Origin: Gammaproteobacteria bacterium
Lineage (GTDB): Bacteria > Pseudomonadota > Gammaproteobacteria > WOZS01
DNA length: 35,327 nucleotides
Direction: 5' to 3'
Assembly (NCBI GenBank): GCA_011620135.1
Contig: WOZS01000023.1
Location: 1-35,327 of the forward strand
Each line of letters starts with the position of its first letter. Positions within the stretch are counted from its first letter, which is position 1. Shown here piece by piece: positions 1 to 6,131 of the stretch. The notes beneath the pieces are model-generated. The model had not been told where the DNA came from. It saw nothing but the letters and a program-made list of their open reading frames with translations, and did no database searches. The position numbers were made by a program, and so were the translations under genes.

Positions 1-167
1 CGGCAGCGGAGTTCGGCTTTTCGCTGATTTTTGCTTCCCCCGCGCCGCTGACCACTGTGCGATAGTGCGTCCCGATTCATCACCGCCAGGGTGGCAACCA
101 GATCAGCCGCTGCAGTGGTGGACAGCTCGACGGCCGATTCCTCGCCTGCCTGGCCCGACGCCCGCAT
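1..167 (-). CDS. Possible partial ORF running off the left edge
   Basis: An open minus-strand frame starts at an ATG at 167 and continues without a stop through base 1, giving at least 55 residues of the amino end. The visible peptide begins MRASGQAGEESAVELS and later turns basic. It has no recognisable domain, signal peptide or membrane segment. The ribosome-binding site upstream is weak. It points the same way as the XRE regulator gene to its right, about 250 bases downstream of that gene's stop, so it could be the next gene of the same accessory block. An antisense plus-strand frame (91-369) is also open, so which frame is real cannot be decided from this fragment. Confidence 0.25.
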   Translation of the reverse strand, partial: MRASGQAGEESAVELSTTAAADLVATLAVMNRDALSHSGQRRGGSKNQRKAELRC

Positions 168-420
168 GCCTGCCGTGTCATGCTTTTCCCGGGCTATGAT
201 GGTGTGTGTGGGTTTGGCTCACTTCACTCGGCTCTATGCGCTGCTTGGCAACGCTTGTGATGCTTGGAGCAGCAAACTGGCACGCTACGGCAGCCGTCGG
301 CTATGGCGGGATACGTTTCGTGAACTCACCAGCGCAGTCTCGCAACCGCCCGACTTCCTGGGCCCTTGAACGAATCAAATGCGCCAATCAGGTCTTGCGC
401 TTGAACAGGAAACGGTCTGG
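168..420. other. Stretch without a convincing gene
   Basis: Between the left-edge frame and the XRE gene I see no gene I can defend. A plus-strand frame at 91-369 (92 codons) crosses most of it and contains the peptide ARYGSRRLWRDTFREL, which looks protein-like, but it has no clear ribosome-binding site and its third codon positions are only mildly GC-biased. A second plus frame (206-442) overlaps it. Either could be the remnant of a mobile-element gene. Confidence 0.3.
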
Positions 421-1131
421 CTACCTGATCCGTAGATGTTGATCAAGCAAGGTCGCAATTTCGTCTGGGGGCAACCCGGCCTCCAAGGCTCTGCTCAAAA
501 CCGCCCCTAGCCGCTGCCAGCCCTGCGGTGGCGCGATATTGCTCGAGACCGTCTCGTTCAAGCGGAACATCAGCCCTTCAAGCAGTTCCTCATCATCCAC
601 TTCGGCGGCTGCGAGAACAGCCAGCCCCAGCAGGGCACCGCGCGCTGACTCCAGCGATGTGGTGGGAACCCTTGCCAGCGCCGTGGGCATGGTAATGACG
701 CGATCCGCCCTGACCACTGATGCCAACTCGGCAGCCTGATCGATGCCAGGCTCGATCTCCAGGCGGATCAGCGCATCGCCCGCCAGAAGAAAGCGCGTCT
801 TGATGAGACCTGGTTGATCATCACAAAACAGCCACACCGGCTGCGTGTTGGCCAACAACACGGCCAGCACGAGTTTGCTGTCATCGAGTGCGCCACGATC
901 CTGCCATTGGTGCAGTACATCCGTGCGCAGACGCCCGCCTTCGACGCCGAGGTGGTGCAGCAGGCCAACCACTCGTTTGGCGGATATCACCTGCTCCCTG
1001 CCGCGCAACCAGACGGAAAGATTGGCCGTGCGGATGCCGGTGGCTACGGCAATCCGCCCCAGTGTTTCTCCTCGCAGCCGGACCAAGGCGGCGGCAAGAG
1101 CCGGTAATTGTTCGGGAGCAACGCTTGGCAT
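421..1131 (-). CDS. XRE-like helix-turn-helix regulator
   Basis: A protein of 236 residues with an amino-terminal helix-turn-helix at about residues 20-55 (ETLGRIAVATGIRTANLSVW resembles Cro/CI-type repressors). The remaining 180 residues are an alpha-rich, Leu/Ala-rich domain I do not recognise. I chose the ATG at 1131, not the in-frame GTG at 1161, because AGAGGA lies 6 bases before the ATG and the GTG lies inside a conserved 16-bp element. The gene is transcribed away from the zinc-AAA+ ATPase gene, and the shared intergenic region carries matching elements, so it probably controls itself and the ATPase gene. The regulator call rests on the HTH pattern; the target is inferred from context. 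It lies in an island-like region downstream of guaA. Confidence 0.75.
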   Translation of the reverse strand: MPSVAPEQLPALAAALVRLRGETLGRIAVATGIRTANLSVWLRGREQVISAKRVVGLLHHLGVEGGRLRTDVLHQWQDRGALDDSKLVLAVLLANTQPVWLFCDDQPGLIKTRFLLAGDALIRLEIEPGIDQAAELASVVRADRVITMPTALARVPTTSLESARGALLGLAVLAAAEVDDEELLEGLMFRLNETVSSNIAPPQGWQRLGAVLSRALEAGLPPDEIATLLDQHLRIR

Positions 1132-1149
1132 CAACGATCCTCTGGATTC

Positions 1150-1165
1150 ACTGTAAATCACTATA
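1150..1165 (-). promoter_or_regulatory. Mirrored operator/promoter element, regulator side
   Basis: Read on the minus strand this is TATAGTGATTTACAGT, 14 of 16 bases identical to the element facing the ATPase gene. It contains two 6-bp half-sites spaced 10 bp start to start, one helical turn, and ends 18 bases before the chosen ATG of the XRE gene. It may be a -10 region, an operator, or both. No good -35 box is seen at the usual distance. Confidence 0.5.
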
Positions 1166-1199
1166 AGGTTTTTTGGTTGCCAAGACGAGCACGCCTAGC

Positions 1200-1238
1200 T
1201 GGTCAAACGCCCAAATGTGTGTTATAGTAATTTATAGT
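1200..1238 (+). promoter_or_regulatory. Promoter with mirrored operator, ATPase side
   Basis: TATAGTAATTTATAGT at 1223-1238 is two exact TATAGT hexamers spaced 10 bp start to start. The first hexamer lies 17 bp after TGGTCA (1200-1205), giving a plausible sigma-70 promoter for the AAA+ gene with an untranslated leader of about 25 bases. The match to the regulator-side element suggests that the XRE protein binds both. The function is inferred from symmetry and position. Confidence 0.5.
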
Positions 1239-1259
1239 TAGGTTGTTTGGGAGGTCATG

Positions 1260-2825
1260 ATGCACAAGCCACAGCACCCTCGTCCGTTGCGTCAGCGGGA
1301 ATACGAAGCCGGCATCGCCGCGCTCAAGGAGCGGCACCCCTGGCTTGCCAGGCAGATCGTCGAACCAGCGCCGGGGCACTTGGCCCTGGTGGCGCACCTG
1401 TTTGCCCAAGTGGAATGCCTCTTGCCGCCTTCAGTGCTTGCACGAAAGGGTGCGCTCTCCGTGAGTTGCAACCGTGATCGGTTGGCCATCCATTTCCAAG
1501 CATCGCGTCGCCATGGCGAGCGTGCAGCGGCGGTTCTTGATCTGATTGCACAGACCAAGTACTTGTCGTTGCAGTGTTGTCCGGCCTGCGCTGCGCCGGT
1601 CACCGGTGATGCTATCCGGCCACAGCGCTGTTCGCAGCATGACAACGCCCTTGGCCTGTTTGCCGAAGAACTTCGTGGAAGTCGGCAGCGCCTCATCGAT
1701 CAAGGTGTAGAGCAGGTGGCACGCGAACCCGGCAATGTCACGAAAAAAGACGTGCGTACCCATGCAAAGAAGGAAGAAGGCGCGCAGAGCGAAGCTGCGC
1801 CGGAGCCTGCACCGCCATCCGACGAACCTCGGGCAGCGCAGCTGCCGACCATCGTTTTTCTGGACGAAGCGAGGCTGGAGGCGTTCGTTGATCGCCATCG
1901 CCCAAAGGGTGGCGACAAATTCAAACGCGTGCAGGGCATTGCCGAGCGAATCCGGAGTGCCGGGCTCGGCAGTCGCCAACTGGGCGTGCTGCCCTCGGAC
2001 TGGAAAGCCATGCTGGACGAGTTTGCTCTGGTGTTTCCGAATTGCAATGAACTGGCCGAGTTGCTGCGCGATCACTTCGCCCTGTCCCGTCTTGGAGACG
2101 GTCGCGTGTCCTGGCCCGCCGTGCTGTTGGTCGGCCCAGCCGGCATCGGCAAGACCGAGGCGGCCCGTTGGTTGGCGAATCAGCTCTCGTTGCCTTTCCG
2201 GATGTTCGACATGGCCAGCGCGCAATCGAGTTCGCCGCTCGCTGGCTCAGAAGCGTTTTGGAGCAACTCTGAACCTGGGCATTTGTTTGAACTGCTGGCC
2301 TACCAGCCATTGGCCAATCCGGTGGCGGTGCTCGATGAACTCGACAAGGTAGGTAACGGTAGACCGTTATACGACCCGCTGGCCGCACTCTATACGCTGC
2401 TGGAGCCACGCAGTGCCCGCAATTTCATCGACCTGTCGATCCGCGATTTTTCCATCGACGCCAGTCACGTCAACTGGATCGCGACCGCCAACGACATGGA
2501 AGCCATTCCGGGGCCGCTTTGCTCGCGTTTGACGGTATTACATATCCAGCCACCCAAGCCGGAACAGGCCAGGAGCATCGCGCAAGCGATCTACAACCGT
2601 CTGCGCGACGAGTCGAGCTGGGGCAATGCTTTCGTCGAACGATTGGATGCGGATGTGCTGGCCCGCTTGCAAACCTTGCCGCCGCGCAGCATGCGCCTTG
2701 TGTTGCAGCGGGCCTTGGGAGCGGCGGCACGGGATGGCCGGGGCGTTGTCCGGGTGGCGGACATCACGCCGCCGGTCGAGGTCAGCCGCCGATGCTTGGG
2801 GTTTGTCAGCGAAGGGTGGCACTGA
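1260..2825 (+). CDS. Lon-like AAA+ ATPase with zinc-binding motif
   Basis: About 521 residues. The first 150 residues hold a cysteine cluster (CCPAC near residues 106-110, another Cys near 124) that probably binds zinc. A charged, proline-rich linker follows (about 155-195). The carboxy half is an AAA+ module: Walker A GPAGIGKT (292-299), Walker B AVLDELDK (about 356-363), sensor 1 IATAND (407-412), an arginine-finger-like CSR (421-423) and sensor 2 near RSMR. The core resembles the Lon ATPase, but no Lon protease domain follows, so the protein probably remodels or unfolds a partner. GGGAGG at 1249-1254 favours the second of two adjacent ATGs (1260 over 1257). It is divergent from the XRE gene with mirrored operator elements between them. 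Its substrate is unknown; an island-maintenance or defence role is only a guess. Confidence 0.85.
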   Translation: MHKPQHPRPLRQREYEAGIAALKERHPWLARQIVEPAPGHLALVAHLFAQVECLLPPSVLARKGALSVSCNRDRLAIHFQASRRHGERAAAVLDLIAQTKYLSLQCCPACAAPVTGDAIRPQRCSQHDNALGLFAEELRGSRQRLIDQGVEQVAREPGNVTKKDVRTHAKKEEGAQSEAAPEPAPPSDEPRAAQLPTIVFLDEARLEAFVDRHRPKGGDKFKRVQGIAERIRSAGLGSRQLGVLPSDWKAMLDEFALVFPNCNELAELLRDHFALSRLGDGRVSWPAVLLVGPAGIGKTEAARWLANQLSLPFRMFDMASAQSSSPLAGSEAFWSNSEPGHLFELLAYQPLANPVAVLDELDKVGNGRPLYDPLAALYTLLEPRSARNFIDLSIRDFSIDASHVNWIATANDMEAIPGPLCSRLTVLHIQPPKPEQARSIAQAIYNRLRDESSWGNAFVERLDADVLARLQTLPPRSMRLVLQRALGAAARDGRGVVRVADITPPVEVSRRCLGFVSEGWH

Positions 2826-2846
2826 ACGTGGTCAGCGCAGTTTTGT

Positions 2847-2874
2847 CAGCCTGGCCGCGCCTGCGGCCAGGCTG
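2847..2874. repeat. Perfect 12-bp-stem inverted repeat
   Basis: CAGCCTGGCCGC, a 4-base loop GCCT, then the exact reverse complement. It starts 21 bases after the stop of the AAA+ gene and sits between that gene and the convergent DUF4755-like gene. No T-run follows on either strand, so it is not a classical intrinsic terminator, but it could block or stabilise transcript ends. Confidence 0.6.
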
Positions 2875-2985
2875 CCGCCTCGCTGGGATAGATGGCAGCC
2901 GGGCCGCTGTCGTGGCACAGCCGGTCAGCAGAAGAGGCAAAAGCAACAGGCTCCGGCATTGTTTCGTGGCAGTTCCTCGCATGGC

Positions 2986-3461
2986 TTATCCGTTGAAGAT
3001 GGCATCGAGCCGGGCATCCCAAGTCTCCGCAGCGCCGCGGTTCATCATGGAAAACCTGAGCAATGGATGCTGTGGGTCGGCTGTTTGCAGCTCGATGGCG
3101 AAATTCATGCGCTGTACGTTGACATGGCCACTGTGGCCGTGCATCTCTAGCTTTCCCTTTCGCGCCAGGTCATCTGCCAGCTGTGTACCCAGGAAAAGTC
3201 ATGGATGCGCCAGGTATCACCCACGACCGAGCAGAACGCGAGCTTGCGGTGCTGCCGATCGAACACCATGAAGGCCGGGGGTTTGCCCAGGATGTGCCCA
3301 GCATCGAATGACAGCCCCTCCTGGGCATTGATCTTGGCGACCAGCGCCTGGCAGCGCGCCTGCAATCGAGTCAGAAAGCGGGAACACAGCATAAAGATTG
3401 CCAGCGGAATCAGCATCCAGGCCGGGAGCTCCCAATTGATATGCACGTGGGCATCAAGCAT
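2986..3461 (-). pseudogene. Frameshifted DUF4755-like membrane protein gene
   Basis: The intact frame from ATG 3461 runs to a TAG at 3147 and gives 104 residues with one membrane segment near the amino end (about residues 13-27, AWMLIPLAIFMLCS), then FMVFDRQHRKLAF and a Trp-rich SWVHSWQMTW. A -1 shift near 3150-3165, in a purine-rich stretch (GCGAAAGGGAAAG), opens a second frame that runs to TAA 2988-2986 and ends with ETWDARLDAIFNG. Joined, the pieces give about 158 residues in a pattern that recalls DUF4755-type proteins (membrane anchor, FDR..KLA, W-x3-W, terminal W-x-ARL). The span of 476 bases is one short of a multiple of three, as expected for a single-base deletion. A sequencing error cannot be excluded. 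It follows the 36-residue peptide gene with almost no gap. Confidence 0.6.
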
Positions 3462-3464
3462 CCC

Positions 3465-3575
3465 CTATACAAATACCAATGCGATGATGACCGTAGCGGC
3501 ACCAGAAATCAGTCCCACAACATTGACCAGACCTGAGGCCAAACTAACCCCAACAATTTTCAAGTAACCCGCCAT
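3465..3575 (-). CDS. Small hydrophobic membrane peptide, 36 residues
   Basis: A short ORF from ATG 3575 to TAG 3467-3465. GGAGGTGG ends a few bases before the ATG, an excellent ribosome-binding site. The peptide starts MAGYLKIVGV and is nearly all hydrophobic and small residues (Val, Leu, Ile, Gly, Ala), enough for one membrane-spanning helix with only one Lys. The next gene, the DUF4755-like gene, starts 3 bases after its stop, so the two are probably translated from one message. Function unknown: it could be a small membrane partner of the downstream protein or a peptide of the type seen in type I toxins. The strong ribosome-binding site makes it more than a chance ORF. Confidence 0.5.
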   Translation of the reverse strand: MAGYLKIVGVSLASGLVNVVGLISGAATVIIALVFV

Positions 3576-3621
3576 TTGCCACCTCCGAGCTGTTATTCAC
3601 TAAGGATCATTTTATGGATCA

Positions 3622-3645
3622 ATTATTATGGCGATTATTATGGCG
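3622..3645. repeat. Tandem 12-bp AT-rich repeat
   Basis: Two exact head-to-tail copies of ATTATTATGGCG, followed by three bases of a third. It lies upstream of the minus-strand small-peptide gene, within its likely promoter region, and borders the IS3 remnant. Confidence 0.6.
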
Positions 3646-3684
3646 ATTGGGTCAAAGTGCAACATCGCACTGCTCAACATCTTC

Positions 3685-3858
3685 AAGCAGGCCGAAGCAC
3701 TGGAACAGGCGCTCTACCCGCGCCGACCAGAGCGGGACAGCCGCTTGATTCACCCTGGTGATCGAGGGGCGCAGTCTGTCTCGATCCGTTACAGCGAGCG
3801 CTTGGCGCAAGCCGGCGTCGAGCCGTCGGCAGGCAGCAAGCAGGGCTACTGGGAATAG
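3685..3858 (+). pseudogene. IS3-family transposase (OrfB) fragment
   Basis: The plus frame encodes peptides typical of the catalytic core of IS3-group transposases: LEQALYPRRPERDS, then DRGAQSVSIRYSERLAQAG and VEPSAGS. The aspartate of the second acidic motif (usually HSDRGSQY) remains in GDRGAQS. The homology ends abruptly after VEPSAGSK, just before the usual GDSYDNALAE motif that carries the catalytic glutamate, and a stop follows at 3856-3858. The amino part of the transposase and the terminal inverted repeats are missing, so this is a dead remnant. The first 60 bases of the frame (from 3628) do not resemble a transposase. Confidence 0.7.
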
Positions 3859-4014
3859 AGCCAGTGGCCAAAGCAGGGCGAGACGCCCGCTTACCCAGAA
3901 AGTGCTGCAAGGCTTTTTACCGCACGGCGCCGCATTTGGGATGCATCCCATGGCCATTGCCACTCCTGAAAAAAGCATAGGAGAAGAATAAAACCTTATT
4001 TCCCGCCCGTCTAC

Positions 4015-4267
4015 TTATGATTTTCCCGTCACCAGGCGGCCCGTTGCCCGGACAGCTTGCTCACCGCCTCTAAACCGGCCTGCATCGCGCGGCGATCCAT
4101 CGGCGACCTTGGCCTTGTTCCTCTTGTCCCGCTTCGTCGGGGTAACCAGGGCGTGGTGCGGACTGTTGGAGGCACACACACCATGACAGCGTGTCAGGTT
4201 CACACGGTTTGGGCACCAGGGCGGCGCGATGGGCTATGAGGTCGAGTGGCTCGACAAAAAATCGCCG
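4015..4267 (-). pseudogene. IS91-family transposase fragment
   Basis: On the minus strand, codons at about 4267-4205 read FFVEPLDLIA and AALVPKP. After a two-base deletion the next frame, from 4203, reads VNLTRCHGVCASNS and ALVTPTKR. This matches the carboxy-terminal region of IS91-family transposases, where LVPKPR-V-NLTRFHGVFAPNS is typical. Similarity fades after about 4100, and the zinc-binding CPACGG tail seen in intact copies is absent. The remaining codons to the TAA at 4015 look unrelated. No terminal ends are recognisable. The fragment shows that mobile DNA has inserted and decayed next to guaA. Confidence 0.65.
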
Positions 4268-4556
4268 GGAGCGATTTTGAACAGCCGGGGGCTGGCCCGA
4301 AGGGCGGTGTGCAGGATGCCCGGAGTAACATCATGGGGCTGGCGCCATCCTTGTGCGGCGTCGTGATCTGGTCTCGGAATTGCCGTTCGGGGTCAGCGGC
4401 AGCCGTTTTCCCACACTGCCGGGCGGCCCTGGCCGCCGCCGTGTGGGGCATGATCCGCGTGTGTTTTTTACACAGTTTATCGCTTGGCTTGGGATCTTGA
4501 AGAACTCGGTCTGCGATGCTGACCAGTACCAGCCATTGCCCGGCAGAGTATACCGG
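4268..4556. other. Intergenic DNA beside guaA with two hairpins
   Basis: I see no gene I trust in these 289 bases. A GC-rich imperfect hairpin spans 4411-4446 (CCACAC and GTGTGG outside, GGCGGC and GCCGCC inside). A second, short hairpin (4540-4556, CCGGTA/TGCCGG on the minus strand, with one G-T pair) begins immediately after the guaA stop codon and may help end its message, though no T-run follows. No integrase gene or tRNA is present. Confidence 0.4.
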
Positions 4557-6131
4557 CTATTCCCACTCGATGGTGGCTGGGGGCTTGCTGGTGATGTCGT
4601 AGACCACCCGGGAGATGTCTTTGACCTCGTTCACGATGCGCCGGGCACAACGCTCCAGGAATTCATGGGGCAAGGCGGCGCTGGTGGCGGTCATGAAGTC
4701 GTTGGTGACCACGGCGCGCAAGGCAATCACCGGGCCATAGTGGCGCGCATCGCCCATCACCGCCACCGAGTTGACCGGCAGGTAGACCGCGAACGCTTGG
4801 CTGGTCTTTTCCATGAAGCCCGCCATGGTGAGCTCTTCCAGAAAAATGGCATCAGCCTCTCGCAATGTGGCGACCGCATGGGGCTGCACCTCGCCCAGTA
4901 CGCGCACGGCTAGTCCCGGCCCGGGGAAGGGGTGGCGCATGATGAGGTCCCGCGGCAGTCCCAGTTCGAGGCCGATGGCGCGCACCTCGTCCTTGAACAG
5001 CTCGCGCAGCGGCTCCAGCAGGGGCAGCGCCATCACCTCCGGCAGGCCGCCCACGTTGTGGTGGGACTTGATCACATGGGCCTTGCCCTTGGCCCGGGCC
5101 GATTCGATCACATCGGGGTAGATGGTGCCCTGGGCGAGGAAGTCGATGGGTTCGAGCTCCCGGGCATGCGCCTCGAACACCGCGATGAAGCAAGCCCCCA
5201 GCGCCTTGCGCTTGGTCTCGGGGTCGCTCAGGCCAGCAAGGGCGCCAAAGAAAGCCTCAGCGGCATGCACGGTACGCACTGGCATGCCCAGGTGCCGGGC
5301 CAGGGTCTGCTCCACGAAGGTCACATCACCGCAGCGCAACAGGCCGGTGTCCACGAACAGGCACACCAGCCGTTCGCCGATGGCGCGATGTATCAAGGCA
5401 GCCGCCACCGATGAATCCACGCCGCCAGAAAGCGCCAGCAGTACCCGGCCATGCCCGGCCTGCTCCTGGATCTGGACGATCAATTGCTCCGCGATGCGCT
5501 GCGTGGTCCAGGTAGGCTTGCAAGCGCAGATGACCCGGGCAAAGCGCTCCAAAATGCGCAGGCCGCAGGGCGTGTGGCTCACCTCGGGGTGAAACTGGAT
5601 GCCATAATAGCGTTTTTCCTCCTGGGCGAAGACCGCCACGGAGCAGGTGGCGGTGCTGGCTACGGCCACGAAGCCCTGGGGCGCGCTGAGCACATGGTCG
5701 CTGTGGCTCATCCAGATGTCCAGGACCGGACGGCCCGCCTCATCGAGGCGATCCTCGATGCCGTCCAGCAGGGTGCAGCGGCTGTGCACCACAAGCTCGG
5801 CGCCGCCGAATTCCCGTTCTCGGGCGCGCACCACCACGCCACCGAAATGCTGTGCCATGGCCTGCATGCCGTAGCAGATGGCCAAAACCGGCAGGCCACT
5901 GTGCCAGACGCATGCTGGAATGGTGGGCGCGCCAGGGTCGGTGACCGACTCGGGCCCACCCGAAAGGACGATACCCCGGGGCTGCAGGGTAGTAAGAGCC
6001 GCGGCGCAATCCTGTGGATCACACAGGGAGGCAGCGATGTCCAGCTCCCGTAGCCGGCGCACCACCAGCTGCGTGTACTGGGAGCCAAAGTCCACCACCA
6101 CGATGCCGCCGTGTTGCATCTGTTCAAGCAT
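4557..6131 (-). CDS. guaA: GMP synthase (glutamine-hydrolysing)
   Basis: Converts XMP to GMP with ATP and glutamine in the cytosol, the last step of guanine nucleotide synthesis. The 524 residues have the family's usual length and order: a class I glutamine amidotransferase domain (about 8-205) with nucleophile Cys86 in AICYGMQ and the His181/Glu183 pair in FHPE; the ATP-pyrophosphatase loop SGGVDSS (235-241); and the carboxy-terminal dimerisation domain ending TIEWE. The start at 6131 overlaps the end of the preceding membrane-protein gene by 8 bases (ATGCTTGA); an in-frame ATG at codon 5 is possible. guaB is not next to it. Here guaA is the last gene of a run that begins with ETF-QO and two glycan genes. 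Its 3' end borders the island-like region, as at known guaA insertion sites. Confidence 0.97.
   Translation of the reverse strand: MLEQMQHGGIVVVDFGSQYTQLVVRRLRELDIAASLCDPQDCAAALTTLQPRGIVLSGGPESVTDPGAPTIPACVWHSGLPVLAICYGMQAMAQHFGGVVVRAREREFGGAELVVHSRCTLLDGIEDRLDEAGRPVLDIWMSHSDHVLSAPQGFVAVASTATCSVAVFAQEEKRYYGIQFHPEVSHTPCGLRILERFARVICACKPTWTTQRIAEQLIVQIQEQAGHGRVLLALSGGVDSSVAAALIHRAIGERLVCLFVDTGLLRCGDVTFVEQTLARHLGMPVRTVHAAEAFFGALAGLSDPETKRKALGACFIAVFEAHARELEPIDFLAQGTIYPDVIESARAKGKAHVIKSHHNVGGLPEVMALPLLEPLRELFKDEVRAIGLELGLPRDLIMRHPFPGPGLAVRVLGEVQPHAVATLREADAIFLEELTMAGFMEKTSQAFAVYLPVNSVAVMGDARHYGPVIALRAVVTNDFMTATSAALPHEFLERCARRIVNEVKDISRVVYDITSKPPATIEWE

Noticed and set aside
1203-1409. Minus ORF of 68 codons across the divergent promoter
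   Set aside because: It covers the operator region and the start of the AAA+ gene and has no ribosome-binding site.
3150-3165. Programmed -1 frameshift in the DUF4755-like gene
   Set aside because: No X-XXY-YYZ heptamer is in the right phase, so a mutation or a sequencing error is more likely.
3652-3978. Minus-strand ORF of 108 codons across the IS3 remnant
   Set aside because: The plus strand clearly encodes transposase peptides here; the minus frame shows no family and is likely a shadow.
4411-4446. Hairpin considered as an integron attC site
   Set aside because: The conserved core sites (RYYYAAC and GTTRRRY) are not present, and there is no integron integrase.
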